From: Providencia alcalifaciens
Lineage (GTDB): Bacteria; Pseudomonadota; Gammaproteobacteria; Enterobacterales; Enterobacteriaceae
Direction of reading: 5' to 3'
Length of the DNA: 64,000 bases
NCBI GenBank assembly: GCA_025961275.1
Contig: JAOQNJ010000001.1
Span: 3,555,353-3,619,352 of the forward strand
Shown here: piece by piece, positions 49,740-60,836 of the stretch
Layout of the letters: each line of letters begins with the position of its first letter
Position numbering within the stretch: the first letter of the stretch is position 1
Notes under the pieces: generated by a model
What the model was told of the DNA's origin: nothing
Databases searched by the model: none
Seen by the model: only the letters and a program-made list of their open reading frames with translations
Made by a program: the position numbers and the translations under genes

Positions 49740-51107
49740 TTACTCTTTTTTATCTTCTGTTGGCTCAGCTACGTTAGTCGTTTCCATGTTCTTTTTACCC
49801 TTTTGAACAATCACTGGCGGCGGTGGCGTGATAATACGAGTTACAAGCAGCTGATCTATTTTAAAATTATCAATATCCACAACTTCAAATTTATAACCTG
49901 CATATTTCACGTAGTCAGTACGCTTCGGCATTTTTCTCAAACGGTACATCATGAAACCAGCGATTGTTTCATAGTTGCTAAAGTCAGGAAAATCGTCGAT
50001 GTTTAAGATTCGTTGTACATCCTCAATTGGCGTTCCGCCTTCAACTAACCATGAATTTTCGTCTCTAGTGACAATTTGCTCTTCTTGGCCTGGGCCAATT
50101 AAATCACCCATCAACGTTATCATCACATCATTGATAGTGATGAGACCCATGACTAAACCATATTCATTAAGGATAATAGCAAAATCAACGCCGCTGGCTT
50201 TAAAGGCTTCTAACGTGTCAGAAAGTGAGAGTGTATCTGGTATCATCAATGCAGTTTCAATTTTTACACCATCTTGCAAGTTCAGACTTTGGCCACTCAA
50301 CACGCGATTTAGCAGTACTTTTGAATCCACATAACCAATGACATGGTCGATATCACCATTACAGACTAAAAACTTCGAATGTGGCTCAGTTGAGATTTTG
50401 TGCTTGATACTCTCTTCGGATTCATGTTTATCGAAGTAAATAATACTTTCGCGTGGGGTCATCGCTGAAGGAACTGTACGAGATTCAAGCTCAAATACGT
50501 TCTCAATCAACTCGTGTTCTTGTTTACGCAGCACACCAGCCACCGCACCCGCTTCGACAACAGCAAAAATATCATCAGAGGTGATATCTTCATTACGTGC
50601 GGTTGGTAGTTTGAATATTTTGAAAATGAGGTTAGCCAGTCCATTAAAAAACCAGACTAATGGGCTAAGAACAGCCAAACAAAAGCGCATTGGGTTAACA
50701 ATACGAACAGCAATAGCTTCGGGTTGTACCATACCGATACGCTTAGGTGTTAAGTCCGCGAGTAAGATAAATAAGCTGGTTACAATGGTAAACGAGAGGA
50801 TTGAAGCGAGCTGTTGGGCCCAAGTTGGCGACAGAAATTGAATGAAAACTTCTTGTAGTGCAGGTGAAAAGGCGGATTCACCAACAATACCGGCTAAGAT
50901 TGCGACGGCATTCAGGCCAATTTGCACGACAGTAAAAAACATACCCGGCATTTCTTGCAATTTAAGAACGCGGGCAGCATTGATATTACCTTCATCGGCC
51001 ATCAATTTAAGTTTAATACGTCGCGAAGCTGCCAATGAAATTTCTGACAAAGAAAAAAATGCGCTTATTGCACATAATAAAAGAACGAAAAGTAAACTAT
51101 TAAGCAT
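49740..51107 (-). CDS. paeA: Polyamine export protein PaeA (YtfL), CNNM/CorC family
   Basis: A 455-residue protein with an N-terminal DUF21 membrane domain (four helices within about residues 1-195), two CBS domains (about 205-340), and a C-terminal CorC/HlyC domain. LADLTPKRIGM and SEISLAASRRIKLK are typical of the family, and the whole agrees with E. coli YtfL, which exports cadaverine and putrescine. It lies between ytfK and msrA as in E. coli. A stable hairpin lies in its 5' leader (51125-51164). Confidence 0.92.
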   Translation of the reverse strand: MLNSLLFVLLLCAISAFFSLSEISLAASRRIKLKLMADEGNINAARVLKLQEMPGMFFTVVQIGLNAVAILAGIVGESAFSPALQEVFIQFLSPTWAQQLASILSFTIVTSLFILLADLTPKRIGMVQPEAIAVRIVNPMRFCLAVLSPLVWFFNGLANLIFKIFKLPTARNEDITSDDIFAVVEAGAVAGVLRKQEHELIENVFELESRTVPSAMTPRESIIYFDKHESEESIKHKISTEPHSKFLVCNGDIDHVIGYVDSKVLLNRVLSGQSLNLQDGVKIETALMIPDTLSLSDTLEAFKASGVDFAIILNEYGLVMGLITINDVMITLMGDLIGPGQEEQIVTRDENSWLVEGGTPIEDVQRILNIDDFPDFSNYETIAGFMMYRLRKMPKRTDYVKYAGYKFEVVDIDNFKIDQLLVTRIITPPPPVIVQKGKKNMETTNVAEPTEDKKE

Positions 51108-51124
51108 AAATTATCCAGATAACA

Positions 51125-51164
51125 CCCTCAGGGACTCTGAGATCTTGTTCAGTAGCCCTGAAGG
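51125..51164 (-). promoter_or_regulatory. Leader hairpin upstream of paeA
   Basis: CCCTCAGGG (51125-51133) and CCCTGAAGG (51156-51164) form a 9-bp stem (one G-U on the RNA), with an inner CTGA/TCAG pairing. The hairpin begins about 18 bases before the paeA ATG on the minus strand and lies wholly within the leader, so it could influence translation. No riboswitch family is recognised. Confidence 0.4.
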
Positions 51165-51255
51165 TAACTGTTTCTACGACACAGCTAAAAATAGCGCGGG
51201 GATGCGCCAAAATTCGATTAGTGGCGTTATTATAGCATTAGGTTAAATTATCTGC

Positions 51256-51897
51256 CTAGTTTATGTTCTGTGGTGGTAAGCAAACACCGATCCCACCTAA
51301 TCCACAATAGCCTTCAGGGTTTTTATACAGATATTGCTGGTGGTAATCTTCCGCGAAATAGAAACTATCTAATGGCTTAATTTCAGTGGTGATTGGGCGT
51401 AAATCGTTCTGAGCATCCATTGCTTGCTGATAGGCTGATAGCGTTTCCTCTGCTTGCTGTTGCTGGCTATCCGATAAGGTGTAGATAGCAGAGCGATACT
51501 GCGTGCCAAGATCACCACCTTGGCGCATACCTTGAGCAGGATCATGATTTTCCCAAAATAGCGTTAACAAATCAGCATAGCTAATCACTTGCGGATCAAA
51601 TACTATGCGTACGATTTCACTATGGCCAGTCAAGCCGGAGCAGACTTCTTCATAGGTTGGATTTGGAGTAATACCGCCACTATAGCCCGATGATGTTGAG
51701 TAAACGCCCTGTTGCTGCCAAAATAATCGTTCAACGCCCCAAAAGCAGCCCATACCAAAATAAGCAACTTCGGCATTCTTCGGAATATTGTCAATCGAAT
51801 GCTGGTTAACTGCATGATAAGGTGAATGGGGTATAGTGTTCTCTCTACCGGGTAGCGCCTGTGAAGCACTCACTAAATGTAATTTATTAAAAGACAT
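51256..51897 (-). CDS. msrA: Peptide methionine (S)-S-oxide reductase MsrA
   Basis: A 213-residue enzyme repairing S-form methionine sulfoxide. The catalytic motif [12 protein letters not shown] holds the reactive Cys at about residue 52, GYSGG and [11 protein letters not shown] follow, and the C-terminal [14 protein letters not shown] supplies the two resolving cysteines. AGGAA precedes the ATG. It is divergent from tamA, with about 130 bases between starts, as in E. coli. Confidence 0.96.
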   Translation of the reverse strand: MSFNKLHLVSASQALPGRENTIPHSPYHAVNQHSIDNIPKNAEVAYFGMGCFWGVERLFWQQQGVYSTSSGYSGGITPNPTYEEVCSGLTGHSEIVRIVFDPQVISYADLLTLFWENHDPAQGMRQGGDLGTQYRSAIYTLSDSQQQQAEETLSAYQQAMDAQNDLRPITTEIKPLDSFYFAEDYHQQYLYKNPEGYCGLGGIGVCLPPQNIN

Positions 51898-52030
51898 AAT
51901 AGATTCCTATGTGTGATTGTGTGCAGTTTCGGTAAAAAATTAGATAATAACTTGTATCTATAAATTATTTTACTCAAAATAAATTGATATGAAGTGTTTA
52001 GTCAAACTATCAATGATCTTAGGAGTGGGT

Positions 52031-53773
52031 GTGTCAAAATTCCCTATCATCTGTTTTCTCTGCTTAACGGCGGCTATGCACGTAGCATACGGTGCAAATC
52101 TTCGCCTTAATATTGAAGGGATTGAAGGACAGCTCAATCAGAACGTTCGCGTTCAACTTTCCAATATTTCTCAAGATGAAGTCGTGCCGAATGGGCGCTT
52201 TCGTGCACGAGTCACTAAAGCCATCGAGGAAGGTTTGAAGCCGTTAGGCTATTATGAACCTAAGATTGAATTTAGTTATCAAGAAAATATACCACCCGCA
52301 CGTTCTGTATTGACAGCTAAAGTGGTGCCAGGTGAAAAAATATTAGTGCAAGGTGTGAATATTGTATTAGAGGGGGGAGCAAAGAGTGACCCTGACTATG
52401 CAAAAATGATTAAAAATAATACACCGAAAATCGGTACCATCCAGAATGATAGCGAGTATGAGAGTTTTAAGGGGAAATTCAGCAGCCTTGCTATTCGAAA
52501 AGGCTATTTCGATGCGGTGATGGAAAAAAGCCAGCTGGGGATTTCATTAGATCACCATGCAGCCTACTGGGACTTCGATTTTAACAGCGGTGAACGTTTT
52601 CGTTTTGGCTCTATTTCCTATCAGGGGTCGCAAATTCGGTCGGATTATCTCAATAACCTTGCTCCCTTTAAAAACGGAGAATACTACACGTCAGAGCAAC
52701 TAGCTGAATTTAACCGCCGATTAGTTCAAACGGGCTGGTTTACCTCTGCGATTGTGACACCCAATATTGATAAAGCGCGACAAGAACACACTGATTTATT
52801 GCCAATGGAAGGTTTTATGATCCCACGGGCACAAAACTTTATTGAACTCGGCGGTGGTTATGCGACCGATGTTGGTCCTCGCGTTAAAACAACATGGAAT
52901 AAGCCTTGGGTAAATTCACGGGGGCAAAGCTTCACTTCAAGTATTAGCCTTTCCCAACCAGAACAAATCATTGACGCGAGTTACAAAATCCCTCTCAAAG
53001 CTAATCCACTTGAACAATATTATGCTGTTCAAGGCGGATATAAACGCACTGATTTGAATGATACTGAATCTGATACCACAACATTGAATGTATCGCGTAA
53101 CTGGGATTATTCAAGCGGTTGGCAGTACGGTGTCAATATGCGTTGGATGCTCAGCCACTTTACACAGGCCGATGTGACCAATACGACTATGCTGCTGTAT
53201 CCGGGAGCGAATGTTAGCCGAATTCGTCAGCGTGGTGGCGTAATGCCAACGTGGGGTGATAGTCAGCGTTATTCTATTGATTACTCAAATAAAATTTGGG
53301 GTTCGGATATTGATTTTTCGGTTCTACAAACTAAGCACGTGTGGATCAGAACGCCGTGGGAAGGCCACCGCTTCATTTTACGCGGTAATCTCGGTTGGAT
53401 AGACACCAATCGATTTGATAAGGTCCCACCTGACCTACGTTTCTTCGCGGGGGGGGATGGTAGTGTACGTGGTTATGGCTATCAAAAAATTTCGCCAGAA
53501 GACAGTAGTGGTAAGTTAACAGGGGCATCTAAATTGGCCGTTGGCTCTATCGAATATAACTATAACTTCTCAGGTAACTGGTGGGGCGCGACTTTTATTG
53601 ATAGCGGTGAAGCGGTTAATGATATCAAAACCAGTGATTTTAAAACGGGGGCTGGTGTTGGTATTCGCTGGGTTTCACCTGTAGGGCCGATCAAATTTGA
53701 TCTCGCCACCCCGATAGGTGACGCTAGCAATAATAAGATTCAATTTTATATCGGCTTGGGGACTGAGTTATGA
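52031..53773 (+). CDS. tamA: Outer membrane assembly factor TamA
   Basis: A 580-residue Omp85-family protein: signal peptide (to about residue 22, VAYG), three POTRA domains (about 23-265), and a 16-stranded barrel with the conserved [12 protein letters not shown] loop. It pairs with TamB to connect inner and outer membranes. An ATG at 51989 is in frame, but AGGAG (52021-52025) is placed exactly for GTG 52031, which also gives a proper signal peptide. It overlaps tamB by four bases. Confidence 0.96.
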   Translation: MSKFPIICFLCLTAAMHVAYGANLRLNIEGIEGQLNQNVRVQLSNISQDEVVPNGRFRARVTKAIEEGLKPLGYYEPKIEFSYQENIPPARSVLTAKVVPGEKILVQGVNIVLEGGAKSDPDYAKMIKNNTPKIGTIQNDSEYESFKGKFSSLAIRKGYFDAVMEKSQLGISLDHHAAYWDFDFNSGERFRFGSISYQGSQIRSDYLNNLAPFKNGEYYTSEQLAEFNRRLVQTGWFTSAIVTPNIDKARQEHTDLLPMEGFMIPRAQNFIELGGGYATDVGPRVKTTWNKPWVNSRGQSFTSSISLSQPEQIIDASYKIPLKANPLEQYYAVQGGYKRTDLNDTESDTTTLNVSRNWDYSSGWQYGVNMRWMLSHFTQADVTNTTMLLYPGANVSRIRQRGGVMPTWGDSQRYSIDYSNKIWGSDIDFSVLQTKHVWIRTPWEGHRFILRGNLGWIDTNRFDKVPPDLRFFAGGDGSVRGYGYQKISPEDSSGKLTGASKLAVGSIEYNYNFSGNWWGATFIDSGEAVNDIKTSDFKTGAGVGIRWVSPVGPIKFDLATPIGDASNNKIQFYIGLGTEL

Positions 53774-56700
53774 GATGGATGAAGTGGTTTAAATGGATAA
53801 GTCTCGCCGTTTTATTAATTTTGGTCTTAATATTTGCTGCTTTAGGGTGGGTACTTGGCACACAATCAGGTCTACATTTTGCACTGAATAGCGCTACCCG
53901 TTTTGTGCCTGGATTAGAGATCCGCTCGATTGATGGTGGCATGGATAATCTGACTTTATCCGGTGTGAAATACCAAATGCCGGGTGTTGATGTAGATGCT
54001 CAAAAACTTCACCTTGCTTTGCGTTTGAAATGCTTGACGAGCCGTGAATTGTGTATCGATGACCTCTCAACTGAAAACATTGTAGTGATCATTGATACTT
54101 CTAAGTTGCCACCTTCAGAAGAAACACCGCCTTCTGAACCATTAACTGAACTTAATGCACCATTAAAAATTAGCTTAAATCAGTTGCTGCTGACATCAAC
54201 CAAGGTGAATGTTGATGGTACAGCGATTGATTTAGCCAAATTTAAGACGGGTGTTCATTGGCAGCAAAAAGCATTAACTATTTCTCCAACCGATATTACC
54301 GACTTAGCCATTAATCTTCCCGCGACAACAGAAAAGCAGACAGAAGAACCCGTCGCTGAAGTTACTATCGGTGAAGAAAAATCGATTGGCGAAACATTAA
54401 AAGAGTTGTTTGCTAAACCGTTACTGGCAGAATTGCCTGAAATCATTTTACCTGTGGATTTAAATATTGAAGGGATAAATGGTTCAAACATACAGCTAAC
54501 GGGCAGCACAGAAGCGGTTATCAATAGTTTGAATCTGAGCCTATCGAATGATGGACAGCAAATTCTACTTAAGCAGTTTAAAGTTGATGCGCCGCAAGGG
54601 AATATCGCGTTATCCGGTACTGCAACATTAAAAGATAAGTGGCCAGTGTCCCTCTCTGTCACAGGAGAAAGCCATCTTAAAGAGCTTGATGGTCAAAAAA
54701 TTGATTTGTCACTTAAAGGTGGATTGCTTGATGAGCTGAAATTAGCGCTTAATTTGAGTGGCCCAGTTAATGCTACACTCGATGCACAAACTGACTTTGG
54801 CCAAGCAGATTTACCAATACAACTAACACTTGAGAGTCAAAAACTGACTTGGCCACTAGTCGGTGAGGCTCAGTATCAACTTGATGGTACTCGTTTACGT
54901 CTAAATGGGCGTCCCTCTGCTTATGATTTGTCACTGCGCTCAGCGATTACAGGTCACGAAATACCACCATCAACTTTGATGTTGGATGCAAAAGGTAATG
55001 AAGCGCAAATCAACATAACTCGCTTGCGTTTAGCTGCTCTGCAAGGAAACGCAGATATTACCGGTGTGGCTGATTGGAGTAAAGCCATCAGCTGGAATGC
55101 AGTATTGACACTGTCAGGGATCAACACGGCGAAACAATGGCCGGAATGGCCAGCCAAAGTCGAAGGTAAAATTGCCACGCGAGGCAGCTTGTACGGCGGC
55201 AGTTGGCAGATGCAGATCCCTGAAATTACTCTTGACGGTAATGTCAAAAATAATATTTTGAAAGCACGCGGTCAGGCATCAGGAAATGCTGCGGGCCAGT
55301 GGAATATTCCAGAGCTAAAACTTTCATTGGGTAAAAATAATCTTGATGTTAAGGGGGATCTTGCTGATAAATGGAATTTAGATGCCAAAATCAATGCACC
55401 TGGACTTAATGGCGTCCTACCCGGTTTAGGTGGTGTGATCATTGGTGATATCAAACTACGTGGTGATTTAGACGCTCCTGAAGTGACTGCTGACTTAACC
55501 GCTCGTAGTGTGAAATGGCAACAAGATTTGTCTATCGATAATGTCGTTATTAAAGGCAATATTGTTTCAGGTGAGCAAATTAAAGGTGACTTATCAGTTG
55601 TTGTACGCCAACTAAAACAAGCCGATTTAGTAATAAGCAACCTAACATTAGATGCGAAGGGCAGCGAAAAACAGCATACCTTAAAATTGAATGTGAAAGG
55701 TGAGCCTGTTTCAGGTCACTTAACATTGGCTGGGAGCTTTGATCGCGAAACAGAAACGTGGAAAGGAAATCTGAGTAATACCTTGTTTGAAACACCTGTC
55801 GGTGAATGGCAGCTAAGCAAGGCAATGGCTCTTGATTATATTAACCAAACTCAAGAAGTCACTATCGGAACGCATTGCTGGGTAAACACGAATGCACGTC
55901 TTTGTGTCCCTAAACCGATTAAAGCGGGTAAAAGTGGTAGTGCGGATATTGTGTTAGAACGTTTTGACCTCGCTATGTTGAAGCCATTCTTAACCGACGA
56001 AACACGTATTAACGGTATCTTTAGTGGTAGTGCTAACGTTGTCTGGAAAGATGATGGTAGCTTGCCTCAAGCTAAGCTTGATCTAAAAGGTAACGGCGTT
56101 AAAGCAGTTCAACTTGTTGATGGAACGCGATTGCCTCTGGAATTTGAAACATTAACCCTCAGTGCAGCATTAAAAAATGGTAAAGCTAATCTGAATTGGT
56201 TATTTAAAATTGCCAATAATGGTCAGCTGAAAGGGAATGTTGAAATTGCTGACCTTGAGAAGAGACGCCAGCTTTCAGGTAATGTTGAAATTAATGCCAT
56301 CACACTGGCATTAATTAAACCGTTAGTAGGAGATAACGAGATAGCGAATGGTAACCTGAATGCCAACTTACGCTTAGGCGGTACGGCAAACAACCCATTG
56401 TTAAATGGTAATTTAGCACTTTCTGGACTAGAGATTAAATCTTCATTGATCCCATTTGATATCAAAAGTGGTCAATTAGGGATTGTCTTTAATGGCACAA
56501 GTTCAGTCATGAATGGGCAAATTAATACACCTGAAGGCTATCTCAATATCAATGGTGATGCGGATTGGCGTAATATTGACGCATGGCGTGCAAAAGTGAT
56601 GGCAGTGGGTAACAACCTGCGTGTTTCACTGCCGCCGATGATTAAAGTCGATGTTCAACCTGATATCGTATTTGAAGCTTCACCAACCTTACTGACGCTG

Positions 56701-57540
56701 AATGGTAGTGTTACTATCCCTTGGGCGAGAATTACCGTTCATGAGCTTCCTGAATCGGCTGTTGGCAGCTCTTCAGACGTTGTGATGTTAGATAGTGATC
56801 TTAAACCTATCGATAAAACGAGCGCGCCAATTCCGATTCAAACGAATCTTGATATTAAGATTGGTAATGATGTGAGATTGGACGCATTTGGTCTCAAAGC
56901 TCGTTTAACTGGCATGCTAAAAGTGTTACAAAGTAAACATGGCTTGAGTCTGAACGGACAAATTGATATTCCATCAGGACGTTTCCGTGCTTATGGGCAA
57001 GATCTGATTGTTCGGAAAGGGCAAATTCAGTTCTCTGGCCCGGCAGATCAGCCATTCTTAAACTTAGAGGCAATTCGTAATCCTGATAACACAGCGAATA
57101 ATGTGATTGCTGGTGTTAAGGTAACAGGACTTGCCGACAGACCGAAAGTCGAGATATTCTCAGAGCCAGCCAAAACACAGCAAGAAGCATTATCCTATCT
57201 GTTGCGTGGAGAAGGATTGGACAGCGGAGATGCTAGTGACTCACAAATGACATCAATGCTTATTGGACTTGGAGTCGCTCAAAGTGGGCAACTGGTCGGT
57301 AAAATAGGCGAAACATTTGGGGTCTCTGATTTGGCGCTCGATACGCAAGGGGTCGGTGATAAATCCCAAGTCGTGGTGAGTGGAAAAATTACCAATGATC
57401 TACAAGTTAAGTATGGCGTTGGTATCTTTGATTCATTGGCAACGTTAACATTACGTTATCGATTAATGCCTAAATTATATTTGGAAGCAGTGTCTGGTGT
57501 GAACCAGGCCCTAGATCTCCTTTACCAATTTGAGTTTTAA
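53770..57540 (+). CDS. tamB: Translocation and assembly module protein TamB
   Basis: A 1256-residue AsmA-like bridge protein: one N-terminal membrane helix (about residues 10-30), a very long repetitive beta-taco periplasmic rod, and the C-terminal DUF490 domain that docks with TamA. It is implicated in phospholipid transport to the outer membrane. The ATG overlaps the tamA stop (ATGA), so translation is coupled. Length agrees with E. coli TamB (1259). Confidence 0.96.
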   Translation: MRWMKWFKWISLAVLLILVLIFAALGWVLGTQSGLHFALNSATRFVPGLEIRSIDGGMDNLTLSGVKYQMPGVDVDAQKLHLALRLKCLTSRELCIDDLSTENIVVIIDTSKLPPSEETPPSEPLTELNAPLKISLNQLLLTSTKVNVDGTAIDLAKFKTGVHWQQKALTISPTDITDLAINLPATTEKQTEEPVAEVTIGEEKSIGETLKELFAKPLLAELPEIILPVDLNIEGINGSNIQLTGSTEAVINSLNLSLSNDGQQILLKQFKVDAPQGNIALSGTATLKDKWPVSLSVTGESHLKELDGQKIDLSLKGGLLDELKLALNLSGPVNATLDAQTDFGQADLPIQLTLESQKLTWPLVGEAQYQLDGTRLRLNGRPSAYDLSLRSAITGHEIPPSTLMLDAKGNEAQINITRLRLAALQGNADITGVADWSKAISWNAVLTLSGINTAKQWPEWPAKVEGKIATRGSLYGGSWQMQIPEITLDGNVKNNILKARGQASGNAAGQWNIPELKLSLGKNNLDVKGDLADKWNLDAKINAPGLNGVLPGLGGVIIGDIKLRGDLDAPEVTADLTARSVKWQQDLSIDNVVIKGNIVSGEQIKGDLSVVVRQLKQADLVISNLTLDAKGSEKQHTLKLNVKGEPVSGHLTLAGSFDRETETWKGNLSNTLFETPVGEWQLSKAMALDYINQTQEVTIGTHCWVNTNARLCVPKPIKAGKSGSADIVLERFDLAMLKPFLTDETRINGIFSGSANVVWKDDGSLPQAKLDLKGNGVKAVQLVDGTRLPLEFETLTLSAALKNGKANLNWLFKIANNGQLKGNVEIADLEKRRQLSGNVEINAITLALIKPLVGDNEIANGNLNANLRLGGTANNPLLNGNLALSGLEIKSSLIPFDIKSGQLGIVFNGTSSVMNGQINTPEGYLNINGDADWRNIDAWRAKVMAVGNNLRVSLPPMIKVDVQPDIVFEASPTLLTLNGSVTIPWARITVHELPESAVGSSSDVVMLDSDLKPIDKTSAPIPIQTNLDIKIGNDVRLDAFGLKARLTGMLKVLQSKHGLSLNGQIDIPSGRFRAYGQDLIVRKGQIQFSGPADQPFLNLEAIRNPDNTANNVIAGVKVTGLADRPKVEIFSEPAKTQQEALSYLLRGEGLDSGDASDSQMTSMLIGLGVAQSGQLVGKIGETFGVSDLALDTQGVGDKSQVVVSGKITNDLQVKYGVGIFDSLATLTLRYRLMPKLYLEAVSGVNQALDLLYQFEF

Positions 57541-57543
57541 AAT

Positions 57544-57888
57544 ATGCGTGTAATTGTTTATGGCAGTTTAAGGCGCAAGCAAGGGAATCATCATTGGATG
57601 ACTTATGCTCAATTATTAGGTGAGTATAAATTAGAAGGTTATGATATTTACGACCTCGGGTATTATCCCGCGGTCGTCAAAGGAGACGGTGTGGTTGAGT
57701 GTGAAGTTTATCGTATCAACCCATCCATTTTGACTGAATTGGACGAGCTAAAGAAAAACTCACAGGACTATGTTCGGGAATTAATCCCTACGCCATATGG
57801 CAACGCCTGGATTTATCTTTATCGGCATTCCGTTGAAGGTTTGCGTCGGATCACAAGTGGTGACTGGCTGAAGCGTCACGAAGAATAG
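57544..57888 (+). CDS. ytfP: Gamma-glutamylcyclotransferase-fold protein YtfP
   Basis: A 114-residue AIG2/GGCT-like protein with the VYGSLRRKQGNHHWM start and a conserved Glu in LTELDELKKN. The substrate is unknown in E. coli. It starts three bases after tamB, as in E. coli, and is the last gene of tamA-tamB-ytfP. Confidence 0.93.
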   Translation: MRVIVYGSLRRKQGNHHWMTYAQLLGEYKLEGYDIYDLGYYPAVVKGDGVVECEVYRINPSILTELDELKKNSQDYVRELIPTPYGNAWIYLYRHSVEGLRRITSGDWLKRHEE

Positions 57889-57957
57889 ATACCCCTCATA
57901 CTTCAGCCGCAGTGTTGTATTTTCGTCTAGCGGTAACACGAATTATTTAGGGTTTAC
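57889..57957. repeat. Short ERIC-like repeat after ytfP
   Basis: ATACCCCTCATACTTCAGCC on the left and ACACGAATTATTTAGGGTT on the right, only 68 bases apart in total. This looks like an ERIC element with its central part deleted. Confidence 0.55.
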
Positions 57958-58016
57958 CTTTGCTATAGTTATACCTCCGGCTATCACTGATGTTTAGCAA
58001 AAAGTATCAATAAAAA

Positions 58017-58046
58017 AAGGGTTCAGGTATTGCTACCAGAACCCTT
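58017..58046. terminator. Bidirectional terminator between ytfP and ppa
   Basis: AAGGGTTC with GGTA inside pairs with TACC and GAACCCTT around TTGC, with an A-run before and T-rich sequence after. Confidence 0.85.
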
Positions 58047-58073
58047 AATTTTTATTACCCAATTATGGATAAA

Positions 58074-58604
58074 TTATTTTTTTGCAGCGCGTTCGAAAGA
58101 AGATACGATTTCAGCTTTAGCCGCTTCAACACCTTCCCAACCATCAACTTTAACCCACTTACCTTTTTCTAAATCTTTGTAGTGTTCAAAGAAATGAGTG
58201 ATTTGTGCGCGCAGTAATTCTGGCAGATCGTCCACATCTTTAATGTGATCGTACTCTTTGCTCAGTTTAGTGTGCGGTACCGCAACTAATTTTGCATCTT
58301 CACCTGATTCATCACTCATTTTCAGTACGCCAACTGGGCGGCAACGGATAACTGAACCTGGTTGTAATGGGTAAGGTGTTGGTACCAGCACATCAACTGG
58401 GTCACCATCTAAAGACAGTGTATTGTTGATGTAACCATAGTTACATGGATAGAACATCGCAGTAGACATAAAACGGTCTACAAATAGAGCGCCGGAGTCT
58501 TTATCAACTTCGTATTTGATAGGGTCTGCATTAGCAGGAATTTCAATAATAACGTAGATATCTTCAGGCAGATCTTTACCTGCCGGTACATTGTTCAGGC
58601 CCAT
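58074..58604 (-). CDS. ppa: Inorganic pyrophosphatase
   Basis: A 176-residue family I pyrophosphatase, the same length as E. coli Ppa. It hydrolyses pyrophosphate to drive biosynthesis. Active-site features [25 protein letters not shown] (metal-binding Asp residues) and the later EDAKLVAVP are intact. The ATG is at 58604. It lies upstream of a short ERIC-like repeat and next to fbp. Confidence 0.97.
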   Translation of the reverse strand: MGLNNVPAGKDLPEDIYVIIEIPANADPIKYEVDKDSGALFVDRFMSTAMFYPCNYGYINNTLSLDGDPVDVLVPTPYPLQPGSVIRCRPVGVLKMSDESGEDAKLVAVPHTKLSKEYDHIKDVDDLPELLRAQITHFFEHYKDLEKGKWVKVDGWEGVEAAKAEIVSSFERAAKK

Positions 58605-58633
58605 GAAAAAGTATCCTTTATGTTAAAAACCAA

Positions 58634-58690
58634 TATGTCCATCATAGGTCAAGCGGCATGGAGGCAACTCGAATTATTTTTGGCACATAA
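58634..58690. repeat. Short ERIC-like repeat upstream of ppa
   Basis: ATGTCCATCATAGGTCAAGC on the left and GCAACTCGAATTATTTTTGG on the right, 57 bases in total, another centrally shortened element, close to the ppa start. Confidence 0.45.
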
Positions 58691-58770
58691 CGTGGCGGGT
58701 ATTATAGCCGTAAAGAGGGATAAAACTCACTAGTTGGCAGGGAATTCGTAAAAAAAAGCTATCATAAGAC

Positions 58771-58798
58771 AACAAAAAAGGCGGGAATAGCCCGCCTT
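58771..58798 (-). terminator. Terminator after fbp
   Basis: AAGGCGGG pairs with CCCGCCTT. On the minus strand, away from fbp, the stem is followed by TTTTTTG. Confidence 0.87.
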
Positions 58799-58814
58799 GA
58801 CTCAGCGAATAAGT

Positions 58815-59822
58815 TTATTCGCTGTCTGGAAATTCACGCATGAACGATTCTGCTTTTTCAACCATTGATTTGGTACCAACAAAAAAGGGTGCGCGTTGGT
58901 GAAGTTCACTTGGAATGATATCTAAAATACGATTAGCTCCATCACTTGCTTTACCACCTGCTTGTTCAGCAAGGAATGCGATAGGGTTACATTCGTACAG
59001 TAGACGCAATTTACCATTTGGGTGACTTGCCGTACTTGGGTAGATATAAATTCCACCTTTAAGCAAGTTACGATGGAAATCCGCAACAAGTGAGCCGATA
59101 TAGCGTGTTGTATATGGGCGACCTGTAGATTCATCTTGCTCTTGGCAGTATTTAATGTATTTCTTAACGCCCATTGGGAACTTAATATAGTTACCTTCGT
59201 TAATCGAATACATTTTGCCTTCTGCTGGATACATTACTTTCTCGTGAGAGAGGCAGAACACACCAAGTGATGGGTCATAGGTAAATGCATGGACGCCACA
59301 ACCCGTGGTATAAACCAACATGGTCGATGAACCATAAACCACATAACCTGCCGCAACTTGACGGTGACCTGGCTGTAAGAAATCAGCTTCAGTTACCGAC
59401 TGCCCAACTGGGGTAATACGACGGTAAATCGAGAAGATTGTCCCAACGGAAACGTTTACATCGATATTTGAAGAACCATCTAGTGGATCCATTAAAACGA
59501 CATATTTTGCATTTTCAGCACGGTCGCCTTCGAAAATGACGATATCATCTTCTTCTTCAGAGGCAATACCTGCAACTTCACCGCGTGCTTTTAAAGCCGC
59601 TTTCAGTTTTTCATTTGCATACAGGTCAAGCTTCATCTGGACTTCACCTTGCACATTCGAAACACCGCTCGTGCCAAGAATGTCTACAAGTCCAGCTTTG
59701 TTAATATCACGATGGATAATTTTAGCGCCCAGTTTGATTGCTGATAATAATGCAGTCAGCTCTCCTGTTGCATGAGGAAAATCTTGTTGTTTATCGACGA
59801 TGAATTCGCCTAATGTTTTCAT
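58815..59822 (-). CDS. fbp: Fructose-1,6-bisphosphatase class 1
   Basis: A 335-residue gluconeogenic enzyme. [15 protein letters not shown] holds the metal ligands (about residues 113-127), EEEDD the upstream acidic site, and the C-terminal block includes [19 protein letters not shown]. It removes the 1-phosphate of fructose 1,6-bisphosphate and is normally AMP-inhibited. It is adjacent to mpl (divergent), as in E. coli, but with an unusually long gap of about 1 kb. Confidence 0.97.
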   Translation of the reverse strand: MKTLGEFIVDKQQDFPHATGELTALLSAIKLGAKIIHRDINKAGLVDILGTSGVSNVQGEVQMKLDLYANEKLKAALKARGEVAGIASEEEDDIVIFEGDRAENAKYVVLMDPLDGSSNIDVNVSVGTIFSIYRRITPVGQSVTEADFLQPGHRQVAAGYVVYGSSTMLVYTTGCGVHAFTYDPSLGVFCLSHEKVMYPAEGKMYSINEGNYIKFPMGVKKYIKYCQEQDESTGRPYTTRYIGSLVADFHRNLLKGGIYIYPSTASHPNGKLRLLYECNPIAFLAEQAGGKASDGANRILDIIPSELHQRAPFFVGTKSMVEKAESFMREFPDSE

Positions 59823-59919
59823 GACGAAGGTCCTGAATATAATTGACAGAAGTTTGCAGGGGGGGATTGTACCCTTGCGCGTGCAGTTTATCTATAGGCT
59901 TTAAGCCCACACCGCAGCG

Positions 59920-60420
59920 TTTATACCGTGCTACAGCGTTGTTGGCTACGTTCTGTTATCCAAGTCACATACTTGTGTATGCTCCTCGAAATAACGCCAT
60001 TTTTTATCAAGTTTAAGTACCAATAATTGCAAATATTTTCTTCAAACGTTGCCCTCAACCATGCGAAACAAGGTGGTTTAGCTTGTTCTGTAACTCAAGT
60101 CACATTCTTATGTATGCTCTTTGGGGAATGTTAGTTTACCTCGATAAAACAGTGTGAATTATTGTGGTTATTCTTTCCAGGCTTTGCGATGTACGGCTTG
60201 GTATTACAGTATTGTGGCCATGTTTTTGTCATCTAAGCTATAGACTTGAGACTACTTTTCGGAATAACCTGACTCACAGTCGATCAATACAAATTATTTT
60301 TGATTGGCCTTGATACTTATACCGTTGTTTTATTGTCTAAGTCCTATACTTGTGTATGTCCCTAGGAGCTGTTGCTTTAGAGGGTCAATTTTTATTCATA
60401 TTAAAAGTCTTTTCAGCAAC
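59920..60420. repeat. Decayed tandem ERIC-like array upstream of mpl
   Basis: The core AAGTCACATACTTGTGTATGC, or a degenerate version of it, recurs near 59963, 60097, 60231 (AAGCTATAGACTTGAG) and 60338 (AAGTCCTATACTTGTGTATG). The first three are 134 bases apart, the last 107. Fragments such as ACAGCGTTGTTGGCTACG and GTGAATTATTGTGG match other parts of the element. I read this as an old version of the array at 2907. Confidence 0.5.
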
Positions 60421-60662
60421 TCGAGCAGCTCCCGCCTAGTAGCCTATGCAGGATCCATTCAATACATAGCATTTAATTGAATCCGAAGTGCGATTTTTTA
60501 TTTATTGTTTGGGGATGTGTTGATGTTTTTTTAATCACCTTAATACGTGATATGATGAAGGTGCTGTTATTTCAATCAATTGGTACATTAAGAATAAGCA
60601 GAAAGATCAACCGCACCTAAGGATAAGGATACTTTACTGACTAGCCGTTGCACGAAATTTTT
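60421..60662. other. Non-coding gap between repeats, upstream of mpl
   Basis: No gene, RNA gene or clear motif is seen here. It may hold mpl promoter elements. Confidence 0.4.
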
Positions 60663-60783
60663 TGGTATATCCTTCAGGTATTGCAGTATTGTTTATTACA
60701 TCCACTTATCCCAATCATCAGCCTTATTGAGATAAGTGGAGTTGCTGGTGACAAGTAACTTCAATTATTTTGTGTATATAAAC
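60663..60783. repeat. ERIC-like repeat immediately upstream of mpl
   Basis: TATATCCTTCAGGTATTGCAG on the left and AAGTAACTTCAATTATTTTG then TGTATATA on the right. A central inverted pair CCACTTATC/GATAAGTGG gives a long palindrome. It ends about 53 bases before the mpl start. Confidence 0.55.
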
Positions 60784-60836
60784 CTGCATTTGATGGGTAG
60801 AATAGTGACAAACCTCATGCTATTGGATGAAAAATA

